Source of the DNA: Acholoe squamosa
Taxonomy: Eukaryota > Annelida > Polychaeta > Phyllodocida > Polynoidae
Direction of reading: 5' to 3'
DNA length: 64,000 nucleotides
Assembly (NCBI GenBank): GCA_949317995.1
Contig: OX439040.1
Span: 73,815,972-73,879,971, forward strand
Within the stretch, counting starts at the first letter, position 1. Every line of letters begins with the position of its first letter. This document shows positions 11,808 through 20,654 of this stretch, in pieces. The notes under the pieces were generated by a model. That model had not been told where the DNA came from. It saw only the letters and a program-made list of their open reading frames with translations, and did no database searches. Made by a program: the position numbers and the translations under genes.

Positions 11808-11860
11808 TGATAGCAACAGTGAAAGTGAAATGGAATTAAGTGAAAATGATAGCAGTGAAT

Positions 11861-11958
11861 AATATTATGAAAATATTAATGAGATAAATGAATGACTTAC
11901 CTTATTACCTTTAAAATAATATTATAAAAATATTATTGAGATAAATGAATAACTTAGC
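11861..11958 (+). repeat. Two copies of a 41-bp AT-rich intergenic repeat
   Basis: Positions 11861-11901 and 11918-11958 are near-identical, offset by 57 bp, and each contains TGAGATAAATGAAT. Related (T)GAGATAA or TGATAA strings recur between other genes of this element, so a shared control role is possible. The 196 bp between the flanking genes hold nothing else I can name. Confidence 0.7.
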
Positions 11959-12003
11959 TAATTAGCTTTATATATTTTCGTTTTCAATTTTTTATGATAA
12001 AAA

Positions 12004-12729
12004 ATGGTTTCTAAATGTGAATTTTGTGGTAAAAATGCTGATTTAGTAAAAAATAAAAAATATTGTTTAAAATGTGCAGAGTCAATGGTACAAGAATGTA
12101 TAAGGTGTCATAGACCTTTTCAATCTTATCATTTTTTTACGTCTGATGAAAATCACCTGAGATGTAATGCCTGTTACAATAAATACATGAAAGAAAAGCT
12201 AAGAAGCAAAGCTAAATCCGCACAAAATTTCAGTATAAAAGTCATGGAAGATATGAGCGAAAATGAAGACTCGAACAGCATATCTTCAGAAGAAGAAAAA
12301 AATGACTCCACCAAAAATATTGAATCAAACATTGTTCGTCCTATCAAGAAAGAAGAAAACTTGAAAAGAAGAAAAGAAGAGAGTGATGATAATGTAAGTC
12401 ATAACGAAAATGAATATGAAGAAAAAAAAGTAAAAATACAAGTCAAGAAAAAGAAAAAGATGAATAAGACTTCTAGCAGGGTGGAAAATAATACAAGTGA
12501 TGATGACTTAAGTCAAGATGAAAATGAAAAAGCAGGAAGAAAGGAAAAGGTGCAGGTTAAAAGAAAGAGAAATGTGAACAAGCAGCAATCTAATACCTCA
12601 CGAAATAAAACTAAAATTAATTCTAGTTCAAGGAAAACAAAAACAGGAAACAAAAGTCTGATATTTAACGTAGATGGAAACATGAAACCGAGTGGCTTCA
12701 TCCCAATTTACATGCCTGTTAATCAGTAA
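12004..12729 (+). CDS. Zinc-finger protein with long charged tail
   Basis: The first 60 residues hold CEFCGK ... YCLKC ... CIRCHRPF ... LRCNACYNKY, four CxxC pairs that fit two zinc ribbons. I associate this kind of N-terminus with Polinton zinc proteins. The rest of the 241 residues is low-complexity: acidic-serine blocks alternate with KKKKK and RKRN blocks, rich in nuclear-signal-like stretches. A nucleic-acid-binding regulatory or packaging role is plausible but unproven. The ATG follows an A tract. Confidence 0.65.
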   Translation: MVSKCEFCGKNADLVKNKKYCLKCAESMVQECIRCHRPFQSYHFFTSDENHLRCNACYNKYMKEKLRSKAKSAQNFSIKVMEDMSENEDSNSISSEEEKNDSTKNIESNIVRPIKKEENLKRRKEESDDNVSHNENEYEEKKVKIQVKKKKKMNKTSSRVENNTSDDDLSQDENEKAGRKEKVQVKRKRNVNKQQSNTSRNKTKINSSSRKTKTGNKSLIFNVDGNMKPSGFIPIYMPVNQ

Positions 12730-12955
12730 ACATTTTTTTATTGGATGAATAAAATTGAAAAAATTTCATGGATAACCGTGAAATCTGACAGTATAATATA
12801 TCGACACACTTTCTATTACATTGAGATGGTTTAAAATCACGTGATTATATGTATCGTTCTATTCATGTATAAAAATTATTTGATATATTAGAACGAAACC
12901 ATGCATATCGGATTTCCGTCTCTGTAATGTAATACAGGAAATATGTGTTAAAAAT
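12730..12955. other. Non-coding gap before the integrase gene
   Basis: About 225 bp of AT-rich DNA with no gene seen. It includes a CACGTG-containing stretch near 12840 and could hold the integrase promoter; nothing decisive is visible. Confidence 0.5.
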
Positions 12956-13908
12956 ATGAACCAACAAACTAAAAACAAAGAAAATATTTTAAAAGAAATA
13001 TTTTTCAATCCGTCTGATCCTGCCTCTTTCAGTTCTGCAAATAAATTATATGAAAGTGCAAAGAAAAAAAATAAAAATATAACTCATACGGATGTATCAG
13101 CTTTTCTTCATAACACTAGAACCTATACTTCTCACAAAAAAATAAAACATAGGTTTTTACGAAGAAAAACTATAGTGAAAGGTATAAATGATCAATGGCA
13201 AATAGATTTAATTAGTATATTTAATTTAAAAAATGAAAATGATGATATCAAATATTTACTTGCTTGTATAGATTGTTTTTCTCGTTATGCTTATATTTTT
13301 CCATTAAGAAACAAAACAGCTTCCGTCACTTTAGATGGCTTTAAAAATATATTAATGAAAAGCAAAGTTAAGCCTAGAATTATACAATTTGATGACGGAA
13401 GTGAATTTAAAGGTGTATTCAGAAAATATTTAAAAGAAAATAACATTAAATTTTTCAGTACATCACAAGACACTAAAAGTGCAATAGTAGAAAGATTCAA
13501 TCGTACTATACAAGATAAAATATATAAATATCTTACTTTCAAAAAGACTTTGAGATATATAGATGTACTTCAAAATTTAGTATATAGTTATAATCACAGT
13601 AAGCATAGAACTTTAGGTATAAGTCCTTCAGAAGTAACTAAAGCAAACGAAAAAAAAATATGGATAAAACAATACGGGAAATATTTATTCTCTAAAAAAC
13701 ATCATTTACCCTTTAAAGTTGGAGATAAAGTTAGAATTACTAAATATAAAACTACTTTTAGAAAAGGATATTCTTCTCATTGGAAAAAAAATATTTTTCA
13801 AGTAGCTTATGTTCTTAGAACTTGGCCTGCAACATATGTATTAATTGATAAAAACAATGAAATATTAAGTGGTAATTTTTATAAAGAAGAACTAGTTAAA
13901 ATTGAAGG

Positions 13909-13915
<7 letters not shown>
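12956..13915 (+). CDS. int: Retrovirus-type DDE integrase of the Polinton
   Basis: A 319-residue rve-family integrase. Catalytic residues fit D84 (QIDLISIF), D146 (IQFDDGSEF) and E179 (AIVERFNRT), with the D-to-E spacing of this fold. GISPSEV follows, then an SH3/chromo-like C-terminus (PFKVGDKVRITKYK). In Polintons this enzyme inserts the linear genome with a 6-bp target duplication. The N-terminal HHCC finger is not obvious. All catalytic residues look intact, so it might also have acted in trans on other elements with matching ends (inference). Confidence 0.93.

Positions 13916-13940
<25 letters not shown>
13914..13940 (+). repeat. A27 homopolymer joining integrase stop to ATPase start
   Basis: The last two bases of the integrase TAA begin an unbroken run of 27 A residues whose final A is the first base of the next ATG. 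Length may vary between assemblies because homopolymers are error-prone. Confidence 0.85.
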
Positions 13941-14602
13941 TGGAGCACATAGAATTTCCTATTTTCAATGCATGTATTAGAATACCTTTTTCTATGATAG
14001 TAGCAGGTCCTAGTAACAGTGGTAAAACTACTTTTGTTCATAATTTAATAGAAAACAGTGATCGCATATTAGACAAAAACATAGATTATTTTATTTGGTG
14101 TTATGGTCAAACACCTCCTAAAAAACCTTCTATAATGCAAGATAAAGACGTTATTTTCATTATTGGTATTCCTTCTTCTTTTGATAAATACATAAAACCG
14201 AACTTAAATGGACTTATTATATTAGATGACTTAATGAAAGAAAGCAGTAATAATGCAGAAATAGGAAAATTATTTACTCAAACTTGTCATCATGAAGGTT
14301 TAAATGTGATATATATATCTCAAAATTTTTTTTCTGAAGGGAAAGAAAGACAAACTGTGAACAGAAATGCTACTTACCTTGTTATATTTAATTCTCCTTT
14401 AGATCAAACAGTGCCTCAAATATTAGGAAGAAAATTATTACCAAAAAATCATAAAACTTTTATCAATATTTTTAATGAAGCAACTAGAAAACCACATTCT
14501 TATCTCTTAATAGACGGACATCAAAAAACTCCACAAGAATACAGATTAAGAGGAAATATTTTTGATGTAGGCCAAGATGTTTATATTCCAAATAAAACTT
14601 AA
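13940..14602 (+). CDS. A32/FtsK-like genome-packaging ATPase
   Basis: A 220-residue P-loop ATPase. Walker A is GPSNSGKTTF (about residues 23-32) and Walker B is GLIILDDLM (91-99). A conserved SQNFF stretch and NRNATYLVIF follow, where sensor residues lie in this family. Its usual job in Polintons and related DNA viruses is to pump the genome into the preformed capsid. It lies between integrase and core-protein genes, a normal Polinton neighbourhood. Confidence 0.92.
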
Positions 14603-14637
14603 AAAAATGTACGTGTGATAAATGAAATAAAGAATGA

Positions 14638-14645
14638 TATAAAAG
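14638..14645 (+). promoter_or_regulatory. TATA box of the small basic protein gene
   Basis: A perfect TATAAAAG lies 35 bp upstream of the ATG at 14680, in a short intergenic gap. Its position would give a leader of only a few bases, which is common in compact DNA viruses. Confidence 0.5.
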
Positions 14646-14679
14646 ACAAGAAATAGTTTTATTTATTACGTTTTAAAAA

Positions 14680-15111
14680 ATGCCTAAGAAAAGGAAATCT
14701 TTGTTATTAAAAAAAAGACCTATATTAAAAAGGAAAGGGAAAAAAAGAATTTTAAAGAAAAAGACTAAAAGAAACAAAAGGCCTAATTTGTCTAGGCAAT
14801 TAGCTTTCCTTACGGTCTTAAGTAACACTAAAAATAAAAAAAGAAGAAATCTTTTGATAGAATATGCAGGAAAAGAAGACATAGATGCTATATGTCAGTG
14901 CATATATAACGTACTGAAAGGAAACATTAAATTAAGTCCTTTTTCTTATGCTAAACTTAAAAAGCATAAAAAAATTTTAAGATTTTTAGTAAATAGACGT
15001 GTGAATAACAAAAAAAGGAAAGCAGTATTGAAACAAAAAGGTGGTTTTTTGTCTATGCTTATTCCTTTAGCCGTAACTTTACTAGGAGGTTTAGCAGGAA
15101 GTAGACAATAA
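14680..15111 (+). CDS. Small basic virion-core-like protein
   Basis: A 143-residue protein. About 40 residues are mostly K and R, followed by RRNLLIEYAGKEDIDAI, NVLKGNIKLSPFSYAKLKKH, and a C-terminus with QKGGFLSMLIPLAVTLLGG. This layout recurs in Polintons and adintoviruses, where it is treated as a core or DNA-condensing protein. KGG-F resembles a substrate site for the adenain-type protease encoded downstream, although the upstream position lacks the usual hydrophobic residue. The final hydrophobic stretch could touch a membrane. Confidence 0.75.
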   Translation: MPKKRKSLLLKKRPILKRKGKKRILKKKTKRNKRPNLSRQLAFLTVLSNTKNKKRRNLLIEYAGKEDIDAICQCIYNVLKGNIKLSPFSYAKLKKHKKILRFLVNRRVNNKKRKAVLKQKGGFLSMLIPLAVTLLGGLAGSRQ

Positions 15112-15112
15112 T

Positions 15113-16153
15113 ATGACTGCTTCTTTCAAAAAAAGTATTGTCATTCCTTTAGTTACATATAAAAAACTTAGAGCTATAGAAGAAATTAAGACGAAAGAAA
15201 CTAAAAATGAAAAAAATCCTATTCTTGAAAGACAAAAAGAAATATTAGCAGAAAAAATGTATAACATTCAACCATATAAAGTTTTAAGTACTAATCAAGA
15301 TATATCTAAACAAAATCCTACTTTTTTTTCTTATTTTCAAGAAAATCAATCTGAAAAATCTTTTCATACAGGTATATCTATAGAAGAAATATTATCACAT
15401 ATAAGACAAGCACAAATACCTTACATAAAAGAAATTTTAAAAAAAATGTTAGCTTTACAATTTTTTTGGAATGATCAGGGTGAAATAATAATGAACGGAA
15501 AACTGCTAAAAAATTCTAATGTGATAGACATAATGAAATTTTTTTCTAATACTAGCATAAAAAAAGAACCTCTTGGCATTAATGAACTTTGGTATAATTT
15601 ATCTCCACATATACCTAAATCTTGGTTTCTCAATAAACCAGGAAAAAGCAAGCAGGATGCTGACGCTTATAAAATAAAAAAATATCCTATAGAAGATCAA
15701 AATATAGACATTATAAAAAAACGACAACGACAAATACATAAAAAAATTGAAAAAGGAAAGATAGAATCCATAGAAGCAACAGATGATGAATATTCAGAAA
15801 ATGATTACGATGATCCAATTGAAAAATCATTATTTAAAGATTCTGACAGCGTGGACGACGATAATTTAAATTATCCTCCAGAATATGGTAAACAAAAATT
15901 ATTTATTCCTTCAGGAGAAGAAAAAACCTTCCTAGAATCTGAAGAAAATAAAAAAGATGAAGCAAGTGGAGGAATAGGAGAAGAAATAAAAATTAAGAAA
16001 ATAAAACCAACTTCTTTTGAACAAAAATTCGATGAAGAAAGTGAAATAGAACCTATGTCCTCTACCCCTCCTTCTGAAGATATTTTTGGAGAAATAAAAA
16101 AGAAAAAAAGTTCGTCTAAAGCATCACCACGTAAAACACGATATGGGAGATAA
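15113..16153 (+). CDS. Conserved Polinton protein of unknown role
   Basis: A 346-residue protein. The N-terminus is a lysine-rich helix with YKKLRAIEE. The middle has FFWNDQGEIIMNGKLLKNSN, then a WYNLSPHIPKSW stretch. The C-terminus is a long acidic, serine-rich tail ending in a basic RKTRYGR. I have seen the 'F-x-WN-x-G-E-x-x-NG' block in Polinton gene sets without an assigned function. It sits between two core-like protein genes and starts one base after the previous stop, so a structural or scaffolding role is likely but unproven. Confidence 0.65.
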   Translation: MTASFKKSIVIPLVTYKKLRAIEEIKTKETKNEKNPILERQKEILAEKMYNIQPYKVLSTNQDISKQNPTFFSYFQENQSEKSFHTGISIEEILSHIRQAQIPYIKEILKKMLALQFFWNDQGEIIMNGKLLKNSNVIDIMKFFSNTSIKKEPLGINELWYNLSPHIPKSWFLNKPGKSKQDADAYKIKKYPIEDQNIDIIKKRQRQIHKKIEKGKIESIEATDDEYSENDYDDPIEKSLFKDSDSVDDDNLNYPPEYGKQKLFIPSGEEKTFLESEENKKDEASGGIGEEIKIKKIKPTSFEQKFDEESEIEPMSSTPPSEDIFGEIKKKKSSSKASPRKTRYGR

Positions 16154-16271
16154 AAAAAAACCAACCCTAAATATTATGGGAAAGATTGGGACACGAAATG
16201 GAAAAAATAGTAATAAATAAAGAAAAAGCATTTGAGATAAAGAAGAAAAAATCCTAGGAAAATAAATAAAA

Positions 16272-16718
16272 ATGTATTCGAATTGTGCTCATAAAAAACT
16301 TCTTTACAGGCAATTTTTACGAGAAAATAAAAATCCATTATTTTACAATCAATATGGAAGTGGATATAATACACTAACTCCTTTCATAGGAAGCAGAAAT
16401 CAAAGAGGATATGGTATAGGTGGCATACTAAAAGGTTTATTTAAAACAGTCGTACCTCTCATTACTCCTGCGGTGAAAAGTGCAGGTAAAGCAATAGGAA
16501 AACGAGCTCTTAAAGGAGGAATAAAAATTGCAAAAAATGTTTTAAAAGGTGAAAATATAAAAAAGGCTATAAAAAGAAAAGCTGAAGAAAGTTTGTCTGA
16601 TTTCGGTTCTCAAGTTATTTCAAACTTTTCAAATCAAAAGAAATTATCTCCTCAGCCAAAAATTATAAAAAAGAGAAACAGAAAAAAGAAAGGAAGGCAT
16701 GGTGATATTTTCGGATAG
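16272..16718 (+). CDS. Adenovirus pVI/pX-like minor core protein
   Basis: A 148-residue protein with NQYGSGYNTLTPFIGSRNQ, GYGIGGILKGLFKTVVPL, an alanine/lysine amphipathic helix (VKSAGKAIGKRALKGGIKIA), and a C-terminus of RKKKGRHGDIFG. Glycine pairs near the N-terminus could be processed by the adenain-like protease, and the helix resembles membrane-lytic minor capsid peptides. The DIFG end is one I link with Polinton proteins of this class. The start is the first ATG; cleavage sites are inferred. Confidence 0.7.
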   Translation: MYSNCAHKKLLYRQFLRENKNPLFYNQYGSGYNTLTPFIGSRNQRGYGIGGILKGLFKTVVPLITPAVKSAGKAIGKRALKGGIKIAKNVLKGENIKKAIKRKAEESLSDFGSQVISNFSNQKKLSPQPKIIKKRNRKKKGRHGDIFG

Positions 16719-16801
16719 AATAAATAGCTTGAGATAAACCGATAACTTGATCTTTTTATATTATCTAATTAAAAATAAAAAGATACACCTGAACAAAAAA
16801 T

Positions 16802-18169
16802 ATGTCTTTTTTAAATGAAAATTTACATCATTGTATAAGCTCGGAATTGGATTATAAATATATACCTCCTACTGATACTACAAGAATAAAAACATACTAT
16901 GAAAAAATAGATCCTACAGCTTCACCAAACAGCAACACTGTTCAATTTACATTAAAATCTAACAAAAAAGATTATGTTTCTTTACATAACAGTTACCTTT
17001 ACATAAAAGCAAAAATATTTAAAGCAGATAAAACAGCACCTGACGCTCCAGCTAACGATGGAACTATAAATGATAATGCTAAAGTTTTTCCTGTTAATTA
17101 TTTTGGTGCTACTATGTTTAAGAATGTAAAAGTATTCGTAGGAGGAATAAGAATATCAGACAGCAATGATTTATATGGTTACAAATCAATAATAGAATTT
17201 ACTTTAAGTTATGATCCTCTTACAGCTAAATGTTTAGGACCATTAAGTTTTTACATAAAAGACAATAAAGATTTCAATGAAGTTAACACTTTAACAGGTA
17301 CAGCTCACAATGCAGGAGCTAAAAAAAGATATGAAAAAACAAAAAACGGAACATTGTTTGAAGTGCATGTAAGAATACATGACAGTCTTTTTTCACAGTC
17401 TAAATTATTACCTGGGGACTTGCCTCTTTCTATTGAATTAGATAGAGCAGATGAAACTTTTTGTTTAATGTCAAAAGTAGAAGCTCAAAAATATATTATA
17501 GATGTACAAGAAATAAACTTGTACGTGAAAAGAGTTAGATTAACAGATGATTTTCATCAAGAATTAGAAGAAGCAAGAGCTACTAATTTACCTATATGGG
17601 ATATTCCTATCCATAAAATAGACATGAAATATGTCACTTTCGGTCCTCAAAAAGCTATTCTTCAAGCTTCACATGTTGTGAATAACACACTTTTACCTAA
17701 AAGAGTCATAATTGGTCTCGTGCATTTAGATGGCTTCACAGGCACACATAATCGTAATCCATTTAAATTTGAAAACTTTAAAGTTAAAGAAATAGAACTT
17801 AAAGTAAACGATGGAGGAACTCCTTTTTATCATTATGAATTAGATTTTCCAAATAATATGTATAACATGGCTTATCTTGCTCTCCTTAAATCTACAGGAG
17901 ATATATTCAGAAATGAAGCACAAAATGTAACCATAGACGAATTTAAAGAGGGAACAACATTATTTTGCTTTGATATTTCTAAAGACGGAGCAACATCAGA
18001 AACTTTTGAATTAACTGAAACTGGTACTTTAGGTTTTGTAATAAAATTAGAAGAAGAATTAGATCATGGAGTAGCGGCCATTGTATATTTAGAATATGAT
18101 GAGATCATGAGATTAGACTCAAGTAATATGCTAAAATTTAAGTCTGAATTAACTAACCTAACAAAATGA
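16802..18169 (+). CDS. Major capsid protein, double jelly-roll (hexon-like)
   Basis: A 455-residue protein with SELDYKYIPPTDT near the start, then VQFTLKSNKKDYVSLHNSYLYIKAKIF. I recognise this as the N-terminus of Polinton/adintovirus major capsid proteins. Beta-rich sequence continues, with a second half around KIDMKYVTFGPQKAIL. It would form the trimeric hexon of an icosahedral shell. Its stop overlaps the protease start in ATGA. The gene is intact, with no frame breaks. Confidence 0.88.
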   Translation: MSFLNENLHHCISSELDYKYIPPTDTTRIKTYYEKIDPTASPNSNTVQFTLKSNKKDYVSLHNSYLYIKAKIFKADKTAPDAPANDGTINDNAKVFPVNYFGATMFKNVKVFVGGIRISDSNDLYGYKSIIEFTLSYDPLTAKCLGPLSFYIKDNKDFNEVNTLTGTAHNAGAKKRYEKTKNGTLFEVHVRIHDSLFSQSKLLPGDLPLSIELDRADETFCLMSKVEAQKYIIDVQEINLYVKRVRLTDDFHQELEEARATNLPIWDIPIHKIDMKYVTFGPQKAILQASHVVNNTLLPKRVIIGLVHLDGFTGTHNRNPFKFENFKVKEIELKVNDGGTPFYHYELDFPNNMYNMAYLALLKSTGDIFRNEAQNVTIDEFKEGTTLFCFDISKDGATSETFELTETGTLGFVIKLEEELDHGVAAIVYLEYDEIMRLDSSNMLKFKSELTNLTK

Positions 18170-18714
18170 ATGGAAAAGAAATAAATTTTTATCTAAATCT
18201 CATAAAAGAAGAAAAAAAAGGAGAATATGGAGTGTTTTCAGCAGATACCATACCTGAAGTGACGTATTACCCTACTAGTTACATAGTTAACACTGACAAC
18301 AGTGATTCTCCTGGTGAGCATTGGGTAGCTTTATATTATGAAAAACCTAATAAATTAGCTGAATATTTTGATTCATATGGATTTCTACCTCTTCGTGAAA
18401 GTTTTCTTAAAGCATTACCTGAAAAATATAAATATTCAACTCATGCTATACAAGGTTTATTTTCTACAACTTGTGGACAATATTGTTTATATTATCTTGA
18501 GAAAAGAGCTAACAACATGTCCATGCAAGATATAATATCTAGTTTCACGACTGATACAGACTGGAACGATAATAAAATAATAAATCATTTCAAAAAGAAA
18601 AAAATACCTGTGATAAAAGAAGCTCATTTCCCATATCAAATTTGTCAAAGCTGCTTACCTAAAAACGATTTTTTAAATAACAATTACACTTTAAAATCCA
18701 AAAAATTGAAATGA
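18166..18714 (+). CDS. Adenain/Ulp1-like cysteine protease
   Basis: A 182-residue C5/C48-type protease. The catalytic set is visible: His52 in GEHWVAL, Asp69 in EYFDSYG, Gln96 in AIQGLFS and Cys103 in TTCGQYC. It matures capsid and core proteins in adenoviruses and, by inference, here. It overlaps the capsid gene by four bases and the next gene by four (ATGA at both ends). All key residues are present. Confidence 0.92.
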   Translation: MNGKEINFYLNLIKEEKKGEYGVFSADTIPEVTYYPTSYIVNTDNSDSPGEHWVALYYEKPNKLAEYFDSYGFLPLRESFLKALPEKYKYSTHAIQGLFSTTCGQYCLYYLEKRANNMSMQDIISSFTTDTDWNDNKIINHFKKKKIPVIKEAHFPYQICQSCLPKNDFLNNNYTLKSKKLK

Positions 18715-19163
18715 CGGAATCAAACCTTTTAAGTAAAATCAATAATGCAACTAAAAAAAAACTACCAGCTATACAAGCAAGTAGTATTTTAGTTATGTTT
18801 GTCTTAGCTATAACAGGTATCATATATAATGAAACACAAAAAAAATATTCTTCTCCTTTACAAAAAGGAGATGAAATATTCCTATGTTGTACCGAAACTG
18901 GCAACATTTTTCGAAATGGAGAAAAAACACAAAGTTTTTTAACTTGTTACATAACAAACATAAATGAGAGAAAAAGCTGGTCCTATCCTTACTTAGGACA
19001 GTCTGTTTCAAATAATTCTCAAACAAACCAAAGCTCAAGAGTAAATCAGTTTACTGATATAATAACCATAAATTCCTCTCTTAAAAATAGATATGTTGTA
19101 ATACATATACCTAAACAAAGAAAAATCACTGAGATAAATACCACATCTCCAACTTACAACTGA
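18711..19163 (+). CDS. Unknown single-pass membrane protein
   Basis: One hydrophobic segment (SSILVMFVLAITGIIY, about residues 23-38) follows a basic N-terminus. It is followed by about 110 polar residues rich in serine and asparagine, with potential N-glycosylation sites and two cysteines that might pair. This is a signal-anchor layout. No family is recognised. It overlaps the protease stop by four bases, so it may be made late with structural proteins. Confidence 0.55.
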   Translation: MTESNLLSKINNATKKKLPAIQASSILVMFVLAITGIIYNETQKKYSSPLQKGDEIFLCCTETGNIFRNGEKTQSFLTCYITNINERKSWSYPYLGQSVSNNSQTNQSSRVNQFTDIITINSSLKNRYVVIHIPKQRKITEINTTSPTYN

Positions 19164-19211
19164 TTAAAAAATATCACGCTGATCCTATAAACAATAACTT
19201 ATATTTTAAAT

Positions 19212-19634
19212 ATGGATTATTTAAAGATTCAATTAAACTATGAAAAAGAACGTAATGAAATCCTAGAAAAAATTTGTCACCATCAACACTCATACATTTG
19301 CTCGTTAGAAAAAGAGAAAACTGAATATCAAAACAAAATAAAAGAAGAAGAAGAAAAAAATTCTTCTCTCTCTTATAAAATAAAAGAGACAGAAAAAGAA
19401 GTCATGAGTATGTTAGCACATAGAAAAGCCTATGGCATAGCTAAAATGGAGAGAGAATACAGGAAAAGAAAAGGTCCGATTTACATAAACACTATAGTAT
19501 CAGACAGTAATGATGAGGATGAAGAAGCTGCTGAAGATATAGATATAGTAGATCTCCCTCGTGAGAGTTTATTAAACATATATAGAAGTATACCTGATGA
19601 AGTGTTTTATGAAGAAAAACATGAATGTGATTAG
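19212..19634 (+). CDS. Unknown coiled-coil protein with acidic tail
   Basis: A 140-residue protein. Residues 1-75 are heptad-like with E/K runs (KTEYQNKIKEEEEKN), fitting a coiled coil. Residues 95-115 are acidic (DSNDEDEEAAEDIDI). No family recognised; it may be an oligomeric structural or regulatory protein. Confidence 0.5.
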   Translation: MDYLKIQLNYEKERNEILEKICHHQHSYICSLEKEKTEYQNKIKEEEEKNSSLSYKIKETEKEVMSMLAHRKAYGIAKMEREYRKRKGPIYINTIVSDSNDEDEEAAEDIDIVDLPRESLLNIYRSIPDEVFYEEKHECD

Positions 19635-19664
19635 GTATACTTAATCACTGCTATATAATTCAAA

Positions 19665-20306
19665 ATGAGTTTTCAAACATACAGCATAAGAAATCTTTTA
19701 AAAAATAAGAACATCAGTGACGAAATAGCAATCAAATATGTTAATGCTAAAAAAGAAAAAATTATATGCAATTCTGCTTTCTTAAATATACTCCTTGAAC
19801 ACTATAAACAAGTATTCAAGCATAGGCAAATAATATCTGCAGCCTTTTTCGTTATAGGAGAAACAGTTTTTAATTATGCAGAAAAAATATGTCTTATAAA
19901 ACGATTAAATATGCATGATTTATCAAAATTATCAGTTAAAGAAGCTATAGGTTATACCTTAAAATTCTTTTCTACTGAAGGTCTTAAAGATGAAAAAGAC
20001 AAAAAAATTTGGGAAAATGCATTAGATCATCATTATAAAAATAATGATCATCACCCTGAATACTATTCGGGTAAAAACATGGAAAAATATGCTTTAATTG
20101 AAAGTGTATTTGATATGATAGCCTGTCATATAGAAAAAGATTTGAAAATTAAAAATATAACTGTGAATGATATTTTAAACGGAGAAATTACCTTTCATGA
20201 AATGTTAAACATTAATCCAAATTTCTTTAGTAGATACACTATCGAAGACAGAGAAAAAGTAAATTTTTATCTTGCTTCGTGGAAAAGTATTCTAAGTCAG
20301 CAATAA
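19665..20306 (+). CDS. HD-like / DUF5662-type protein
   Basis: A 213-residue protein with MHDLSKLS (about residue 84), ALDHHYKNNDHHPEYY (about 124-140) and ALIESVFDMIACHIEK. The HDLSK ... HHxxNxHHxxYW ... D-M order matches what I recall of DUF5662, an HD-like group seen in phages and bacteria. The His/Asp residues could bind metals for a phosphohydrolase reaction, perhaps on nucleotides, which would suit the dUTPase genes nearby. The assignment is by motif order. Confidence 0.6.
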   Translation: MSFQTYSIRNLLKNKNISDEIAIKYVNAKKEKIICNSAFLNILLEHYKQVFKHRQIISAAFFVIGETVFNYAEKICLIKRLNMHDLSKLSVKEAIGYTLKFFSTEGLKDEKDKKIWENALDHHYKNNDHHPEYYSGKNMEKYALIESVFDMIACHIEKDLKIKNITVNDILNGEITFHEMLNINPNFFSRYTIEDREKVNFYLASWKSILSQQ

Positions 20307-20309
20307 AAA

Positions 20310-20564
20310 ATGCTTAAAATAAAAAAATATATTATTACAAATTCTGTAAATAAAAAAACAAAAACACAAATCACAAACATTAAATATACAAGTTTTACGA
20401 TATCTTTACTGGCTATATATTTGTTTTTTACTTACTGTATCATATATGAACTTATGCATATTGTAATATTATGTCCTTTTTTATATATCATATATAACCT
20501 TATGCATATTATATTATTTCTGTTTTTGCATCATAGTATACTTGTTTCCGATACTACTTTGTGA
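20310..20564 (+). CDS. Possible small membrane protein
   Basis: An 84-codon frame starting three bases after the previous stop, with an AAAAAATG start context like its neighbours. The C-terminal half is hydrophobic with a repeated YxLMHI element, giving two possible membrane segments. The repetition is also visible in the DNA (CTTATGCATATT twice), so it may be chance in AT-rich DNA. The frame's end overlaps the 38-bp tandem repeat. Confidence 0.3.
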   Translation: MLKIKKYIITNSVNKKTKTQITNIKYTSFTISLLAIYLFFTYCIIYELMHIVILCPFLYIIYNLMHIILFLFLHHSILVSDTTL

Positions 20565-20619
20565 TACAGCTAACATAACCAGTTTCCGATACTACTTTGT
20601 GATACAGCTAACATAACCA
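20544..20619 (+). repeat. 38-bp perfect tandem duplication
   Basis: Positions 20544-20581 and 20582-20619 are identical (unit begins GTTTCCGATACTACTTTGTG). It lies directly upstream of the death-domain gene and may be part of its promoter or a replication slippage product. Confidence 0.9.
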
Positions 20620-20654
20620 ATCTTAATTTACATCTGATTACATATAACTTCAAA

